From: an uncultured bacterium
GTDB lineage: Bacteria > Bacillota_I > Bacilli_A > RFN20 > CAG-826
Direction: 5' to 3'
NCBI GenBank assembly: GCA_949297055.1
Contig: CASFRI010000059.1
Location: 1-33,490, forward strand
Length of the DNA stretch: 33,490 bases
Shown here in pieces: positions 24,811 to 32,906 of the stretch. Numbering within the stretch: position 1 is the first letter of the stretch; every line of letters starts with the position of its first letter. A program made the position numbers and the translations under genes. The notes beneath the pieces are model-generated. The model saw only the letters and a program-made list of their open reading frames with translations. It was not told where the DNA came from and ran no database searches.

Positions 24811-25353
24811 ATGATTTACACTTATCAAGAATGCATTGAAATGTTTGGAACTTATTATGCTTTTAGCAAAGCTTTGGCGGCTAAAAAAATCTTTAAAATT
24901 AAAGAAGGAGTTTACGCAGATGAAAATAAGCCAAAAGAAATAGCGATTTTTGTAAAAGAATATCATAAAGCAATTTTTACGATGCAATCTGCGTTTTATT
25001 ATTTAAATATAAGTGATGTTGTTCCAAATAAATATTATGTCGCTACCGATAAAGATGCATCAAAATATAAGAAAGATAACATCGTACAGTATTTTTTAAA
25101 CAATGGGTTAGATAAAATTGGTGTAACGACGATGAATTATGCCGGTACAGAAATTAAGCTTTTTAATAAAGAAAGAATGCTTATCGAATTAATTCGATAT
25201 AAGAATAAAATCCCATTTGATTATTATAAGGAAATCATCAATTATTACCGTGAACATATCGATGAAATTAATATTCCCCTAGTGGTCAAATATCTAAGCA
25301 ATTTTCCAAAGAAAAGCCTAATTAAAAGAACGATTGAATTAGAGGTTTTATAA
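24811..25353 (+). CDS. AbiEi-type antitoxin/regulator
   Basis: About 180 residues from ATG 24811. Seen: a winged-helix-like N-terminus (MFGTYYAFSKALAAKKIFKIKEGVYADE) typical of AbiEi antitoxins, then a helical C-terminal domain with AGTEIKLFNKERMLIELIRYKNK. The earlier ATG 24757 lies only 2 bases after the -10 box and would precede the transcription start, so I reject it. No Shine-Dalgarno is evident. The role is to neutralise the downstream AbiEii toxin and repress the operon. Codon use is more AT-rich than in the core neighbours. Confidence 0.75.
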   Translation: MIYTYQECIEMFGTYYAFSKALAAKKIFKIKEGVYADENKPKEIAIFVKEYHKAIFTMQSAFYYLNISDVVPNKYYVATDKDASKYKKDNIVQYFLNNGLDKIGVTTMNYAGTEIKLFNKERMLIELIRYKNKIPFDYYKEIINYYREHIDEINIPLVVKYLSNFPKKSLIKRTIELEVL

Positions 25354-26160
25354 TTGATAAATTTAAAAGATCTTCACCATCAAATTGAAGAAGATGGTTA
25401 TAATGGCGAGATGATTGAGGCTAAAATGTGCCAAGATATTATGCTCCTTTTACTTTCAAAGAGCAGATTTAGTAAAAATATAACAATTAAAGGCGGGGTA
25501 GTAATGAGTAGTATATCTAATAATATTAGAAGGGCTACTATAGATTTAGACTTAGATTTTATAAAAATTCCTTTAAATAATAATCAAATTAAACGTTTCA
25601 TCAAGGAATTGAACTGTGTAGAAGGAATTACAATTAAAATAGTTGGCAAAATTGAAAAATTGAGACATCAAGAATACAAAGGAAGAAGAATTTATTTAAA
25701 TATTCGAGATTCATTCAATAATTCAATAAATGGCAAATTGGATATTGGGGTGCACAAGTACATGACATTAGAACAATGCGAATACTGTTTTGATATCTAT
25801 GCTTCTGATGAAGGAGTGTCTCTTTTAATTAATTCGCTTGAACAAATTTTTACTGAAAAAATAAAATCATTGCTCAAACATAGTATTTTTTCTACTCGAT
25901 ACAAAGACATATATGATATTTATTTTTTTCTGGATAAAATTGATAAAAATAGCTTGCGTCGATGTTTCGAAATGCTAATTTATAAAGATAAAGGATTATC
26001 AGAAAATAATATTAGCGATCTTTTTAATAGCATCAAATTTATCTTCTCTGACGTTGGCTTTAGAAAGAAATTATATTCATCTTCGAGAAATTGGATTGAT
26101 GTAGACAATGATATTGTATTGAATTCTATATTGGAATTCTTGTTTTCGTTAGTTAATTAA
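25354..26160 (+). CDS. AbiEii-type nucleotidyltransferase toxin
   Basis: 268 residues. Seen: the family signature IKGGVVMSSISNN followed by RATIDLDLDF (nucleotidyltransferase GG and D-x-D acid residues), LDIGVHKYMTLEQ, and LEQIFTEKIKSLLKHSIFSTRYKDIYDIYFF, matching the E-K...R-x-K-D-x-Y-D block of AbiEii toxins. Related enzymes transfer nucleotides, in MenT cases to tRNA, to arrest growth or block phage. The start is TTG 25354 directly after the antitoxin stop, with AGAGGT 7 bases upstream; the two are a bicistronic pair. Phage defence or stabilisation is inferred from the family. Confidence 0.82.
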   Translation: MINLKDLHHQIEEDGYNGEMIEAKMCQDIMLLLLSKSRFSKNITIKGGVVMSSISNNIRRATIDLDLDFIKIPLNNNQIKRFIKELNCVEGITIKIVGKIEKLRHQEYKGRRIYLNIRDSFNNSINGKLDIGVHKYMTLEQCEYCFDIYASDEGVSLLINSLEQIFTEKIKSLLKHSIFSTRYKDIYDIYFFLDKIDKNSLRRCFEMLIYKDKGLSENNISDLFNSIKFIFSDVGFRKKLYSSSRNWIDVDNDIVLNSILEFLFSLVN

Positions 26161-26212
26161 CGATTTGCTTTTAAATAAAACAATTTTCGATAGTTAAAAG
26201 ATAAAATATCAA

Positions 26213-26242
26213 GGGAAACGCTATTATAAGAAGCGTTTTTTA
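26213..26242 (+). terminator. terminator after abiE (right copy of the flanking repeat)
   Basis: AACGCT (26217-26222) and AGCGTT (26232-26237), then T. It nearly duplicates the engB terminator. The rest of 26161-26276 shows no gene. Confidence 0.75.
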
Positions 26243-26276
26243 AATTTCATATATACTGAAATCAAGAAAGAAGTTT

Positions 26277-26824
26277 ATGTTACAAGAAAAGACAAAAAAA
26301 TATAATTCTAAGTATCTATATCGCGATCTTTTCTTTGCTTGGATTATTCTTATTAATTTTTACTATTTTTCTTTCAGCGATATTAATCTCACTACTAGTG
26401 TTGCAAAGTTATAATTTTACGAATTATTTTGTTGCTTGCAATTTAACTGCGCTTGCGGAAGATAATCGAACTTATCATCTCATTATCTCTCCTATCAACG
26501 AAGCAACTTTTTTTAGAAGCGAATGGGATAAACGTAGTCGAAGATCAATCGATTGCTAGGACGCATGATTATTGGAATATTTCTTTATCATCTATAGATA
26601 AAAATGGATTAGGTTGACAAGAATATACATTCTCTAATTTTGAGATTAACAAAGTTATATCGCACACAGAACTTTCCTATTGTTGCAGTTTAAATAATAA
26701 TTCTGAGGCTATGATTACCTTAGGAGAATATCCTTATAATGAAGACGAAAAACAAATTGCTTCTATCATTCTTGATATAAATAATTCCAATTATCGTTTA
26801 ATTAACTTCAAAACTAATAACTAG
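26277..26824 (+). pseudogene. broken gene for a membrane-anchored protein of unknown family
   Basis: Three lesions interrupt one gene. An ATG frame at 26277 (MLQEKTK) runs into a 7-A run (26294-26300). Taking one A away joins it to a hydrophobic segment (about residues 9-45, AIFSLLGLFLLIFTIFLSA) and then ALAEDNRTYHLIISPINEA. A 7-T run (26508-26514) again needs one base removed to enter FLEANGINVVEDQ and RTHDYWNISLSSIDKNGLG. TGA at 26615-26617 interrupts this frame, which then runs on to TAG at 26822-26824. The restored product is about 181 residues: one membrane segment and an external domain. I recognise no family. If not sequencing errors, the gene is dead or slippage-switched. Confidence 0.65.
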
Positions 26825-26843
26825 AAGTATTTAATATATTAAC

Positions 26844-26872
26844 TTGACAATCTAAGAGAAAGATTGTTAAAT
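26844..26872 (+). promoter_or_regulatory. promoter for the Val T-box/valS transcript
   Basis: TTGACA (26844-26849), 17-base spacer, TTAAAT (26867-26872). Start predicted near 26879. Confidence 0.7.
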
Positions 26873-26878
26873 TTTTAA

Positions 26879-27100
26879 TGTCTTAGACCCAGAGGAGTAA
26901 GAAATAACTTCACTTTGTTAGAAAGATGATTCAAGGCTGAAAGATCATCAGTGAAATTTCTGAAGGTCGCTGGCGAGATAGGCTCATCACCCGTCACTTC
27001 GCGTTAAGAAGTAAAAAATGAAGCGTATAATGATATCATTATAAATCAAGGTGGTACCGCGCATACTTTGCGTCCTTGCTAGGACGTTTTTTATTTTTTA
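26879..27100 (+). promoter_or_regulatory. T-box riboswitch, Val-specific, upstream of valS
   Basis: T-box core AAGGTGGTACCGCG from 27048. AAGG can pair with CCTT (27074-27077). The terminator is CGTCC (27071-27075) with GGACG (27082-27086), followed by a T-rich run. GAAGGTCG in the specifier region gives GUC (26967-26969), a Val codon, in agreement with valS. Confidence 0.92.
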
Positions 27101-27116
27101 TAGGAGGTAATAGATT

Positions 27117-29711
27117 ATGCTCGATAAACGTTATGATCATAAATTAGTTGAAGAAGGGCGTTACGATAAGTGGTTAGAAGAAGGTTATTTTTCATTGCAC
27201 GATTTAACTAAAACACCTTTTTCTTTAGTTATTCCACCTCCAAATATTACTGGTAAATTACATTTAGGGCATGCTTGGAATACGACTTTGCAAGATATAA
27301 TCGCTCGTTATAAGAAAATGAAGGGGTTCGATGTTCTTTGGCTCCCTGGTATGGACCATGCTGGTATTGCGACGCAAGCACGCGTCATGGCGGAACTTCG
27401 TAAGCAAGGTATCGATACGAAAAAACTTACACGTGAACAATTTTTAAAATATGCCTGGGAACATAAAGATACTTTTTCTAAAACTATTCATGAACAATGG
27501 AAGATGATGGGCTTAGCCTTAGATTACACGCACGAAAGATTTACTTTAGATGAAGGCTTATCAAAAGCGGTTAACGAAGTATTTGTTAAATATTATAACG
27601 AAGGTTTAATTTATAAAGATAAACGTATTATTAACTGGGATCCAGTTCAGATGACCGCTTTATCAAATATCGAAGTCATCCATAAGGATGAAGAAGGTGA
27701 TTTCTTCTATTTTGCTTATCCTATTGTCGGAAGCGAAGAAAAATTAATTATCGCGACGACAAGACCCGAAACGATGTTCGCGGATGTGGCAATAGTGGTT
27801 AACCCTAACGATGAACGTTATAAAAAATACATTGGTATGAAAGCCATCAATCCTGCGAATGATGAACCTTTAATTATTATCGCAGATGATTACGTCGATA
27901 AAGAATTCGGCACTGGGGTGATGAAATGTACACCTGCACATGATCCAAACGATTTCTTAATTGGACAAAAATATCATCTTCCGATGCCAGAATGTATGAA
28001 TAAAGATGCGACGATGAATGAACTTGCGAAAGGCTACGTCGGTCTAGATCGTTACGCATGTAGAAAAAAACTTGTCGAAGATATTAAAAATAAAGGTCTA
28101 TTAGTAAAAATTGAAAAAATCGTGCACGCGGTCGGCCATAGCGAAAGAAGCAATGCAGTCGTGGAACCAATGCTTTCAAGCCAATGGTTTGTAAGAATGA
28201 AACCTCTAGCGGAAAAAGCCCTTGCTATGACGAAGAAAGAAGAACACGTCGAATTTATTCCATCTCGTTTTGAACAAGTCTTTATTCGTTGGATGGAAAA
28301 TTTAGAAGATTGGTGCATTTCTCGTCAACTTTGGTGGGGGCATCAAATTCCTGCTTATTATCATAAGGTGACAGGCGATTTAGTGGTCTCTGTTAATCCA
28401 CCTAAAGATATAGAAAATTATCAAAGAGATAATGATGTTTTAGATACTTGGTTTTCTAGTGCTTTATGGCCTTTTGCTACTTTAAATTGGCTAGAAAATA
28501 GTAAAGATTATCAAAGATATTTCCCAACGGACGTCTTAGTGACGGCTTACGATATTATTTTCTTCTGGGTATCACGCATGATCATGCAAAGTTTATCTTT
28601 GACCGATAAGATTCCATTTAAACGTGTTTTGATTCATGGTTTAGTAAGAGATGAACATGGTAAGAAAATGTCTAAATCAGCTGGAAATGGTGTCGATCCA
28701 ATCGAAGTTATCGATAAGTATGGTGTGGATGCATTGAGATATTTCCTTACGACTATTTCCACTCCTGGGCAAGATATTCGTTATAGCGAAGAGAAAATTA
28801 TTGCTTCATCAAATTATTTAAATAAGATTTGGAACGCGACTCGTTACGTTTTAACTTCATTAGAAGATATAAAATTAGATGATTTAAACTTCGATGAATC
28901 TCTTCTCACTAGTGTCGATTGTTTAATTATTGAAAGATTTAATAAGACATTAAAAGAAGTTGAAGAAGCGATGGAACGTTATGACTTTAACATGGCAAGC
29001 ACGCATTTATATAATTTTGTCTATGATGATTTCTGTTCTTCTTATTTAGAAGCTTCTAAAACTATTTTAAGAAGAGGGGAAGAAAAAGTTAAAGTTAATA
29101 CCGCAAAAGTTTTACTTTTAATGGTGAAAAATATTATTAAAATGATTTATCCTTATACGCCTTTTATCGCTGAAACTTTATATTTATCTTTGCCTACGCA
29201 TTTAGAATCAATAAATTTAGAAACTTATCCAGAAGAAATTAAGATTAAATTAGATGAGGATTTACTAAAAGAAGCCGCCTTAGTGTATCAATCAATTTTC
29301 GCTATTCGTTCATTTAAAGCGGAACAAAGACTTCGCCCACATGACGAATTAAATTTAGAAATTGTAGCCAAATTTCATGTTTCTAACTATGCTCCCTTAA
29401 TCTTAAAAGATTTATTACATCTTGGTGAAGTAAATGTAGTTAACGAAGATAAATTAGATAAGAATGGTAAAAATTTTATTTTCAATGAAACTAAAATTAA
29501 TTTGATCATCAAACAAGACGAAGAAGAAATAAACGCTCAAATTAGTAAGCAATTAGAAGCGATTGAAAAAGAAATATTACGTTCGAAAAAGATGTTAGAA
29601 AATCCATCTTTCTTAGCTAAAGCTCCCGCCGAATTAGTCAAAAAAGAAAAAGAAAAATTAGCATCTAATACCGCCATTAGAGATCAATTAGTCTCAAAAT
29701 TACATCAATAA
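27117..29711 (+). CDS. valS: valyl-tRNA synthetase
   Basis: Class I synthetase with CP1 editing domain. 864 residues, full length. Seen: PPPNITGKLHLGHAW (HIGH), TTRPETMFADVA and MKCTPAHDPND in the editing domain, WFSSALWPFATLNW, GKKMSKSAGNGVDP (KMSKS), the anticodon-binding domain, and a C-terminal coiled-coil arm (about 795-864). TAGGAGGT at 27101-27108 gives good spacing to ATG 27117. Controlled by the Val T-box. No terminator is visible before the small peptide gene, so valS, the peptide and radC may share a transcript. Confidence 0.98.
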   Translation: MLDKRYDHKLVEEGRYDKWLEEGYFSLHDLTKTPFSLVIPPPNITGKLHLGHAWNTTLQDIIARYKKMKGFDVLWLPGMDHAGIATQARVMAELRKQGIDTKKLTREQFLKYAWEHKDTFSKTIHEQWKMMGLALDYTHERFTLDEGLSKAVNEVFVKYYNEGLIYKDKRIINWDPVQMTALSNIEVIHKDEEGDFFYFAYPIVGSEEKLIIATTRPETMFADVAIVVNPNDERYKKYIGMKAINPANDEPLIIIADDYVDKEFGTGVMKCTPAHDPNDFLIGQKYHLPMPECMNKDATMNELAKGYVGLDRYACRKKLVEDIKNKGLLVKIEKIVHAVGHSERSNAVVEPMLSSQWFVRMKPLAEKALAMTKKEEHVEFIPSRFEQVFIRWMENLEDWCISRQLWWGHQIPAYYHKVTGDLVVSVNPPKDIENYQRDNDVLDTWFSSALWPFATLNWLENSKDYQRYFPTDVLVTAYDIIFFWVSRMIMQSLSLTDKIPFKRVLIHGLVRDEHGKKMSKSAGNGVDPIEVIDKYGVDALRYFLTTISTPGQDIRYSEEKIIASSNYLNKIWNATRYVLTSLEDIKLDDLNFDESLLTSVDCLIIERFNKTLKEVEEAMERYDFNMASTHLYNFVYDDFCSSYLEASKTILRRGEEKVKVNTAKVLLLMVKNIIKMIYPYTPFIAETLYLSLPTHLESINLETYPEEIKIKLDEDLLKEAALVYQSIFAIRSFKAEQRLRPHDELNLEIVAKFHVSNYAPLILKDLLHLGEVNVVNEDKLDKNGKNFIFNETKINLIIKQDEEEINAQISKQLEAIEKEILRSKKMLENPSFLAKAPAELVKKEKEKLASNTAIRDQLVSKLHQ

Positions 29712-29731
29712 AAGTCTTTTCATCTCTTATA

Positions 29732-29750
29732 TCACGTATTAATTTCGTGA
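29732..29750 (+). promoter_or_regulatory. small hairpin next to the peptide gene's ribosome binding site
   Basis: TCACG (29732-29736) and CGTGA (29746-29750) pair around a 9-base loop; the right arm runs straight into GAGGGGG. It may modulate access to this site. Confidence 0.3.
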
Positions 29751-29763
29751 GGGGGTGAAAATA

Positions 29764-29946
29764 ATGCAAGCATTAAAGATGCAGGATGAAGAAATGAAGA
29801 TGACGGAAGTCGGAGCAGGTATTACTCTTACGAGTGTGATGGCTATTTTAACTATCGGTATCATCGCCGTCATTGCTTTCAAACTTTTCATGTCGAGCGA
29901 AGGCAAGACGACCATTCCAGGTGGTTTTAAATTCGAATGGAATTAA
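29764..29946 (+). CDS. 60-residue hydrophobic peptide, bacteriocin-like layout
   Basis: From ATG 29764, with a very strong GAGGGGG (29749-29755) about 9 bases upstream; the in-frame GTG 29755 lies in that site. Layout: a charged N-terminus of about 16 residues (MQALKMQDEEMKMTEV), GAG, one strongly hydrophobic segment (about 20-45, ITLTSVMAILTIGIIAVIAF), and a tail ending IPGGFKFEWN. A charged leader ending in a Gly/Ala pair before a hydrophobic core is the plan of double-glycine bacteriocin precursors. No transporter or immunity gene is nearby, so a plain small membrane protein is equally possible. radC starts 3 bases after its stop. Family not recognised. Confidence 0.65.
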   Translation: MQALKMQDEEMKMTEVGAGITLTSVMAILTIGIIAVIAFKLFMSSEGKTTIPGGFKFEWN

Positions 29947-29949
29947 GAA

Positions 29950-30636
29950 ATGAAAATAAAAGCCATTCCTAAAGATTTAAGGCCGCGTGAAAAAGCTTTA
30001 CTAAAAGGAATTGATAGTCTAGACAATAGCGAACTTCTCGCCTTGATAATTCAAAGCGGAACAAAAGGTCATTCTTGCTTAGATATTTCATTAGAAATAC
30101 TTAAAAAATTCGTCTATCTTCACGCTTTAAGTGAAGCAAAATACGAAGAATTATTAACTTTTAAAGGATTATCTAAGGCAAGCGCTCTTAAGTTGCTGGC
30201 GACTTTCACTTTGATGTCGCGTATGGAAAAAGAAAGAGTGGAAAATCAAGTTAGATTGGACGCTGAAGAGATATTCAATTTTCTTAAAAATTCCTTAGGT
30301 TTAGAAGATCAAGAAAATTTATTACTTTTATCATTCAATAAGCGAAAAGTTTTAGTAAGAATTGATGAAGTATATCGTGGAACAAGTAAGCAAATTGTCG
30401 TCCATTCTAGCGATATAAAAAAACGCATTTATCTATCAGGTGCGAAATATTTAGTACTCGTTCACAATCATCCAGGAGGTGAGGCATATCCTAGTGAAGG
30501 AGATATTATGGTAACGCTAAATTTGCTTCACAAATTATCTTCTTTTCCTATAGAACTTTTTGATCACATCATCGTTACACAAGGAGGGTATTACTCATTT
30601 AGAGAAAATCATCATTTATTCGTATCTAATAAATAA
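29950..30636 (+). CDS. radC: RadC family JAB1/MPN-domain protein
   Basis: 228 residues. Seen: an N-terminal helix-hairpin-helix-like part (RPREKALLKGIDSLDNSELLALII, FKGLSKASALKLL) and the C-terminal JAMM domain with EVYRGT, VLVHNHPGGEAYPSEGD (His-x-His and Asp metal ligands; Gly in place of the usual Ser of HNHPSG). Despite the name, a repair role for RadC is doubtful, and a metal-dependent hydrolase acting on an unknown substrate is plausible. Its 3' end overlaps the opposite-strand epimerase gene by 25 bases. Confidence 0.93.
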   Translation: MKIKAIPKDLRPREKALLKGIDSLDNSELLALIIQSGTKGHSCLDISLEILKKFVYLHALSEAKYEELLTFKGLSKASALKLLATFTLMSRMEKERVENQVRLDAEEIFNFLKNSLGLEDQENLLLLSFNKRKVLVRIDEVYRGTSKQIVVHSSDIKKRIYLSGAKYLVLVHNHPGGEAYPSEGDIMVTLNLLHKLSSFPIELFDHIIVTQGGYYSFRENHHLFVSNK

Positions 30637-31610
30637 TCGACCATGGACTTGATCGTTTCTTCAATTGGTCTAGGAGCGTAAGCTAAATCACTTTTAGCTA
30701 AATCATGAAGATAAGTTGTATGAAGCGAAATGGTTCTTAATGCATAGGGGGTAAATAGAGGTGATTTATGTAGATGCCAAGCAAAAAATTCAATCATTGG
30801 TGCAAAAATCTTTGCAAGCCATAAAGGGAAGATGATTGGTTTTCTTTTAATCGAGGCTATCTTTCTTACTAAGAGCAGAAGCTCTTCAATAGTGTAGAAG
30901 TGGTTAGAAATGATGTAACTTCTAGCCACTTTTTCTTTTTTAGTTATAGTAACGATAGCTTTTGCAACATCTCTAACATCGACGAAATCAAAGCCACCTG
31001 TCGCCCCGTTAACGTGACCGTTTTTTAAATAATTCGCACTCAATTTTATTACTAAATTATGCCCTTTATCATAAGGTCCTATAATGGCGCTTGGATGGAC
31101 GATACAAACGTCTAATTTATCTGCATAATTATCTATAATTAAATTACCAACTTTAGCTTTAATTTTTGCATAAGCGCCTTTAAGATTTTCATCGTATTGA
31201 CTCACTTCTTTAACAACATTATTTTTCTTCACTTTAAAAGCATCGACACTAGAAATATAAATGTAACGCTTCACTTTATATTCTATGGCTAAATCTAAAG
31301 TATTCTTGGCTCCATTGTAATTGATATCATAAAAAGTATCAGTCATCTTTTTAAAAATCGAGATGAGCCCAGCTGTATGAATAAAATATAGTTCTTGATT
31401 TTCTTCTTTTTTAAAAAGTGGACGAAGCGATTCTTTATTTCTTACATCACCTCGAACAAGTTCGTGATTAATATTATTTAATTCTTCAGGTATTTTTTCA
31501 GAAGGTAGGGCTAATCCTCTGATAAGAACATCTTTTTCTTTGCTTAAAGCAATGGTTAAGGCTCTACCAAGATGACCATAAATTCCCGTGATGACATAGA
31601 TTTTTTTCAT
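30612..31610 (-). CDS. NAD(P)-dependent epimerase/dehydratase (extended SDR)
   Basis: About 332 residues. Seen: a Rossmann start with TGIYGHLGRAL (G-x-x-G-x-x-G), FIHTAGLIS, YISSVDAF, the catalytic Tyr-x(3)-Lys in GAYAKIKAKV, VHPSAIIGPYDKG and FDFVDVRDVAKAI. Closest in style to dihydroflavonol reductase-like or sugar-nucleotide epimerases; the substrate cannot be told. I start at ATG 31610 (MKKIYVITG), because the longer frame from TTG 31667 adds 19 atypical residues running through the divergent promoter region. No Shine-Dalgarno is seen. Divergent from cdd. Confidence 0.85.
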   Translation of the reverse strand: MKKIYVITGIYGHLGRALTIALSKEKDVLIRGLALPSEKIPEELNNINHELVRGDVRNKESLRPLFKKEENQELYFIHTAGLISIFKKMTDTFYDINYNGAKNTLDLAIEYKVKRYIYISSVDAFKVKKNNVVKEVSQYDENLKGAYAKIKAKVGNLIIDNYADKLDVCIVHPSAIIGPYDKGHNLVIKLSANYLKNGHVNGATGGFDFVDVRDVAKAIVTITKKEKVARSYIISNHFYTIEELLLLVRKIASIKRKPIIFPLWLAKIFAPMIEFFAWHLHKSPLFTPYALRTISLHTTYLHDLAKSDLAYAPRPIEETIKSMVDYLLDTNK

Positions 31611-31641
31611 ACGTTTATTATTGAACACTATCGAGTGATTA

Positions 31642-31658
31642 AAAGCAATATTTGCTTT
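31642..31658. promoter_or_regulatory. palindrome between the epimerase gene and cdd
   Basis: AAAGCAA-TAT-TTGCTTT, 7-base perfect arms, lies in the 101-base divergent region, upstream of TATAAT (31670-31675) and TAAAAT (31680-31685) that could serve cdd. A possible operator for one or both genes. Confidence 0.35.
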
Positions 31659-31711
31659 ACTATACAACTTATAATTTGTTAAAATTTACTTCCCAATGTA
31701 GGAGGTAAAAT

Positions 31712-32122
31712 ATGGAATTTAGTGAACTTTATGAAAAAGCCTTTTTAGTCTCCAACGAACAATCGATTTCAAAAGACGCAGAAATAGGTAGTGTCGGAGC
31801 AGCGATACTTAGTGAAAGTGGACATGTCTACGTCGGTAAAAATATCGATATGAGTTGCGCTTTAGGGATGTGTGCGGAAAGAAATGCTATTTCTACGATG
31901 CTCACTTTTGAAACTTCTAAGATTTTAAAACTCGTCTGCGTCCATAAAAGTGGAAAAATTATTTTACCTTGTGGAGCGTGCGTCGAATTTTTAAAACATC
32001 TTGAGGATTTATCAAAAGATACAGAAATTCTTGTTTCCTTAAATCCACTTAAAACGATTAGAGTCGATGAAATATTGCCTTATTATTGGAGAGATCAAAT
32101 TAACGGAAAAAGCGAACTCTAA
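31712..32122 (+). CDS. cdd: cytidine deaminase family protein
   Basis: Zinc-dependent deamination of cytidine or deoxycytidine in pyrimidine salvage. 136 residues, normal. Seen: VGAAILSESGHVYVGKNID, the catalytic CAERNAIS, and LPCGACVEFL with the remaining zinc cysteines. Cys-Ala-Glu marks the tetrameric Cdd type; a blasticidin-S-deaminase-like relative cannot be excluded. TAGGAGG (31700-31706) precedes ATG 31712. Confidence 0.88.
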   Translation: MEFSELYEKAFLVSNEQSISKDAEIGSVGAAILSESGHVYVGKNIDMSCALGMCAERNAISTMLTFETSKILKLVCVHKSGKIILPCGACVEFLKHLEDLSKDTEILVSLNPLKTIRVDEILPYYWRDQINGKSEL

Positions 32123-32133
32123 TAAAAAAATAG

Positions 32134-32161
32134 TTTACTATTTATCTTACTTTGCTATAAT
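32134..32161 (+). promoter_or_regulatory. promoter of the rplU-prp-rpmA operon
   Basis: TTTACT (32134-32139), 16-base spacer, TATAAT (32156-32161) with an upstream TG (extended -10). Confidence 0.7.
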
Positions 32162-32167
32162 TTTTAA

Positions 32168-32273
32168 TGTTGTCGCCTTCAAAGCTACAACCGCCTAGAA
32201 GAGGTAATTTACAATAATCGCTTCGCGATTAACCTCAATAGCGAGTCATTATCTTAAAAGAAGGAGGGATCTT
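32168..32273 (+). promoter_or_regulatory. ribosomal protein L21 leader (candidate)
   Basis: The roughly 106-base leader before rplU holds stacked hairpins: GTTGT (32169-32173) with ACAAC (32187-32191), and GAGGT (32201-32205) with ACCTC (32232-32236) enclosing TAATCGC/GCGATTA (32215-32231). Firmicutes carry an L21 leader motif at this place, thought to mediate feedback by L21. Assignment is by position and structure. Confidence 0.6.
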
Positions 32274-32585
32274 ATGTACGCCATTATCGAAACCGGTGGA
32301 AAACAAATCCAAGTGGAAGTTGGTTCTAAGATTTACGTGGAAAAACTTCCCGGTAACGTAGGTGAAAAAGTCGTTTTAGACAAAGTTTGCTTACTTAAAG
32401 ATAACGCCATCAAAGTCGGTAAGCCTTACCTCAAGAATGCAAGTGTTACTTGTAAGATTGAAAAGCAAGGATTGAACAGAAAGATTAAAGTGTTCAAGTA
32501 TAAGAATAAGACGAATGAACGCAAAATGATTGGCCATCGTCAACCTTATACCTTACTTACCGTCGAAGCAATCGAAGTTAAATAA
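32274..32585 (+). CDS. rplU: 50S ribosomal protein L21
   Basis: 103 residues, the usual length. [14 protein letters not shown] at the start and [18 protein letters not shown] near the end are typical. AGAAGGAGGG precedes ATG 32274. First gene of rplU-prp-rpmA. Confidence 0.98.
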   Translation: MYAIIETGGKQIQVEVGSKIYVEKLPGNVGEKVVLDKVCLLKDNAIKVGKPYLKNASVTCKIEKQGLNRKIKVFKYKNKTNERKMIGHRQPYTLLTVEAIEVK

Positions 32586-32586
32586 G

Positions 32587-32901
32587 ATGGTTAAAATCTA
32601 TTTCACTTACGAAAGCTCTAAATTCGTTCATTTCCTTGCCGAAGGACATAGTCTCTTTGCTAAAAAAGGAAAAGACATCGTCTGTGCTGGAGTAAGTGCT
32701 TGTATCGTCGGAGCGTTCAACGCGATTGAAGAGACGAAAAATTTCCAATTCACATTGAGTGATGGAAAAGCAGAGCTAGAAGCTCTAAGTCGAGTAAACG
32801 AACATGATGAAATAGTCATTCAAACGTTACTTACTCAACTTAAAACCATTGCCGTCAGTTACAAAGATTACGTTAGTGTAACGACGGAAGAGAGGAGTTA
32901 A
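32587..32901 (+). CDS. prp: ribosomal processing cysteine protease Prp (YsxB)
   Basis: Cleaves the N-terminal extension of ribosomal protein L27. 104 residues from ATG 32587, one base after the L21 stop; the open frame from 32530 runs inside rplU. Seen: the catalytic His in [21 protein letters not shown] and the catalytic Cys in the same motif. The substrate is encoded next door with a matching cleavage site. Confidence 0.94.
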   Translation: MVKIYFTYESSKFVHFLAEGHSLFAKKGKDIVCAGVSACIVGAFNAIEETKNFQFTLSDGKAELEALSRVNEHDEIVIQTLLTQLKTIAVSYKDYVSVTTEERS

Positions 32902-32906
32902 TAATT

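Noticed and set aside
26615-26617. TGA read as Trp (mycoplasma code)
   Set aside because: lon and rluD end at TGA in the expected places and Trp is TGG in intact genes, so code 11 applies here.
32128-32143. AAATAG/CTATTT hairpin as a cdd terminator
   Set aside because: Weak stem, no T-run, and it overlaps the -35 box of the rplU promoter.
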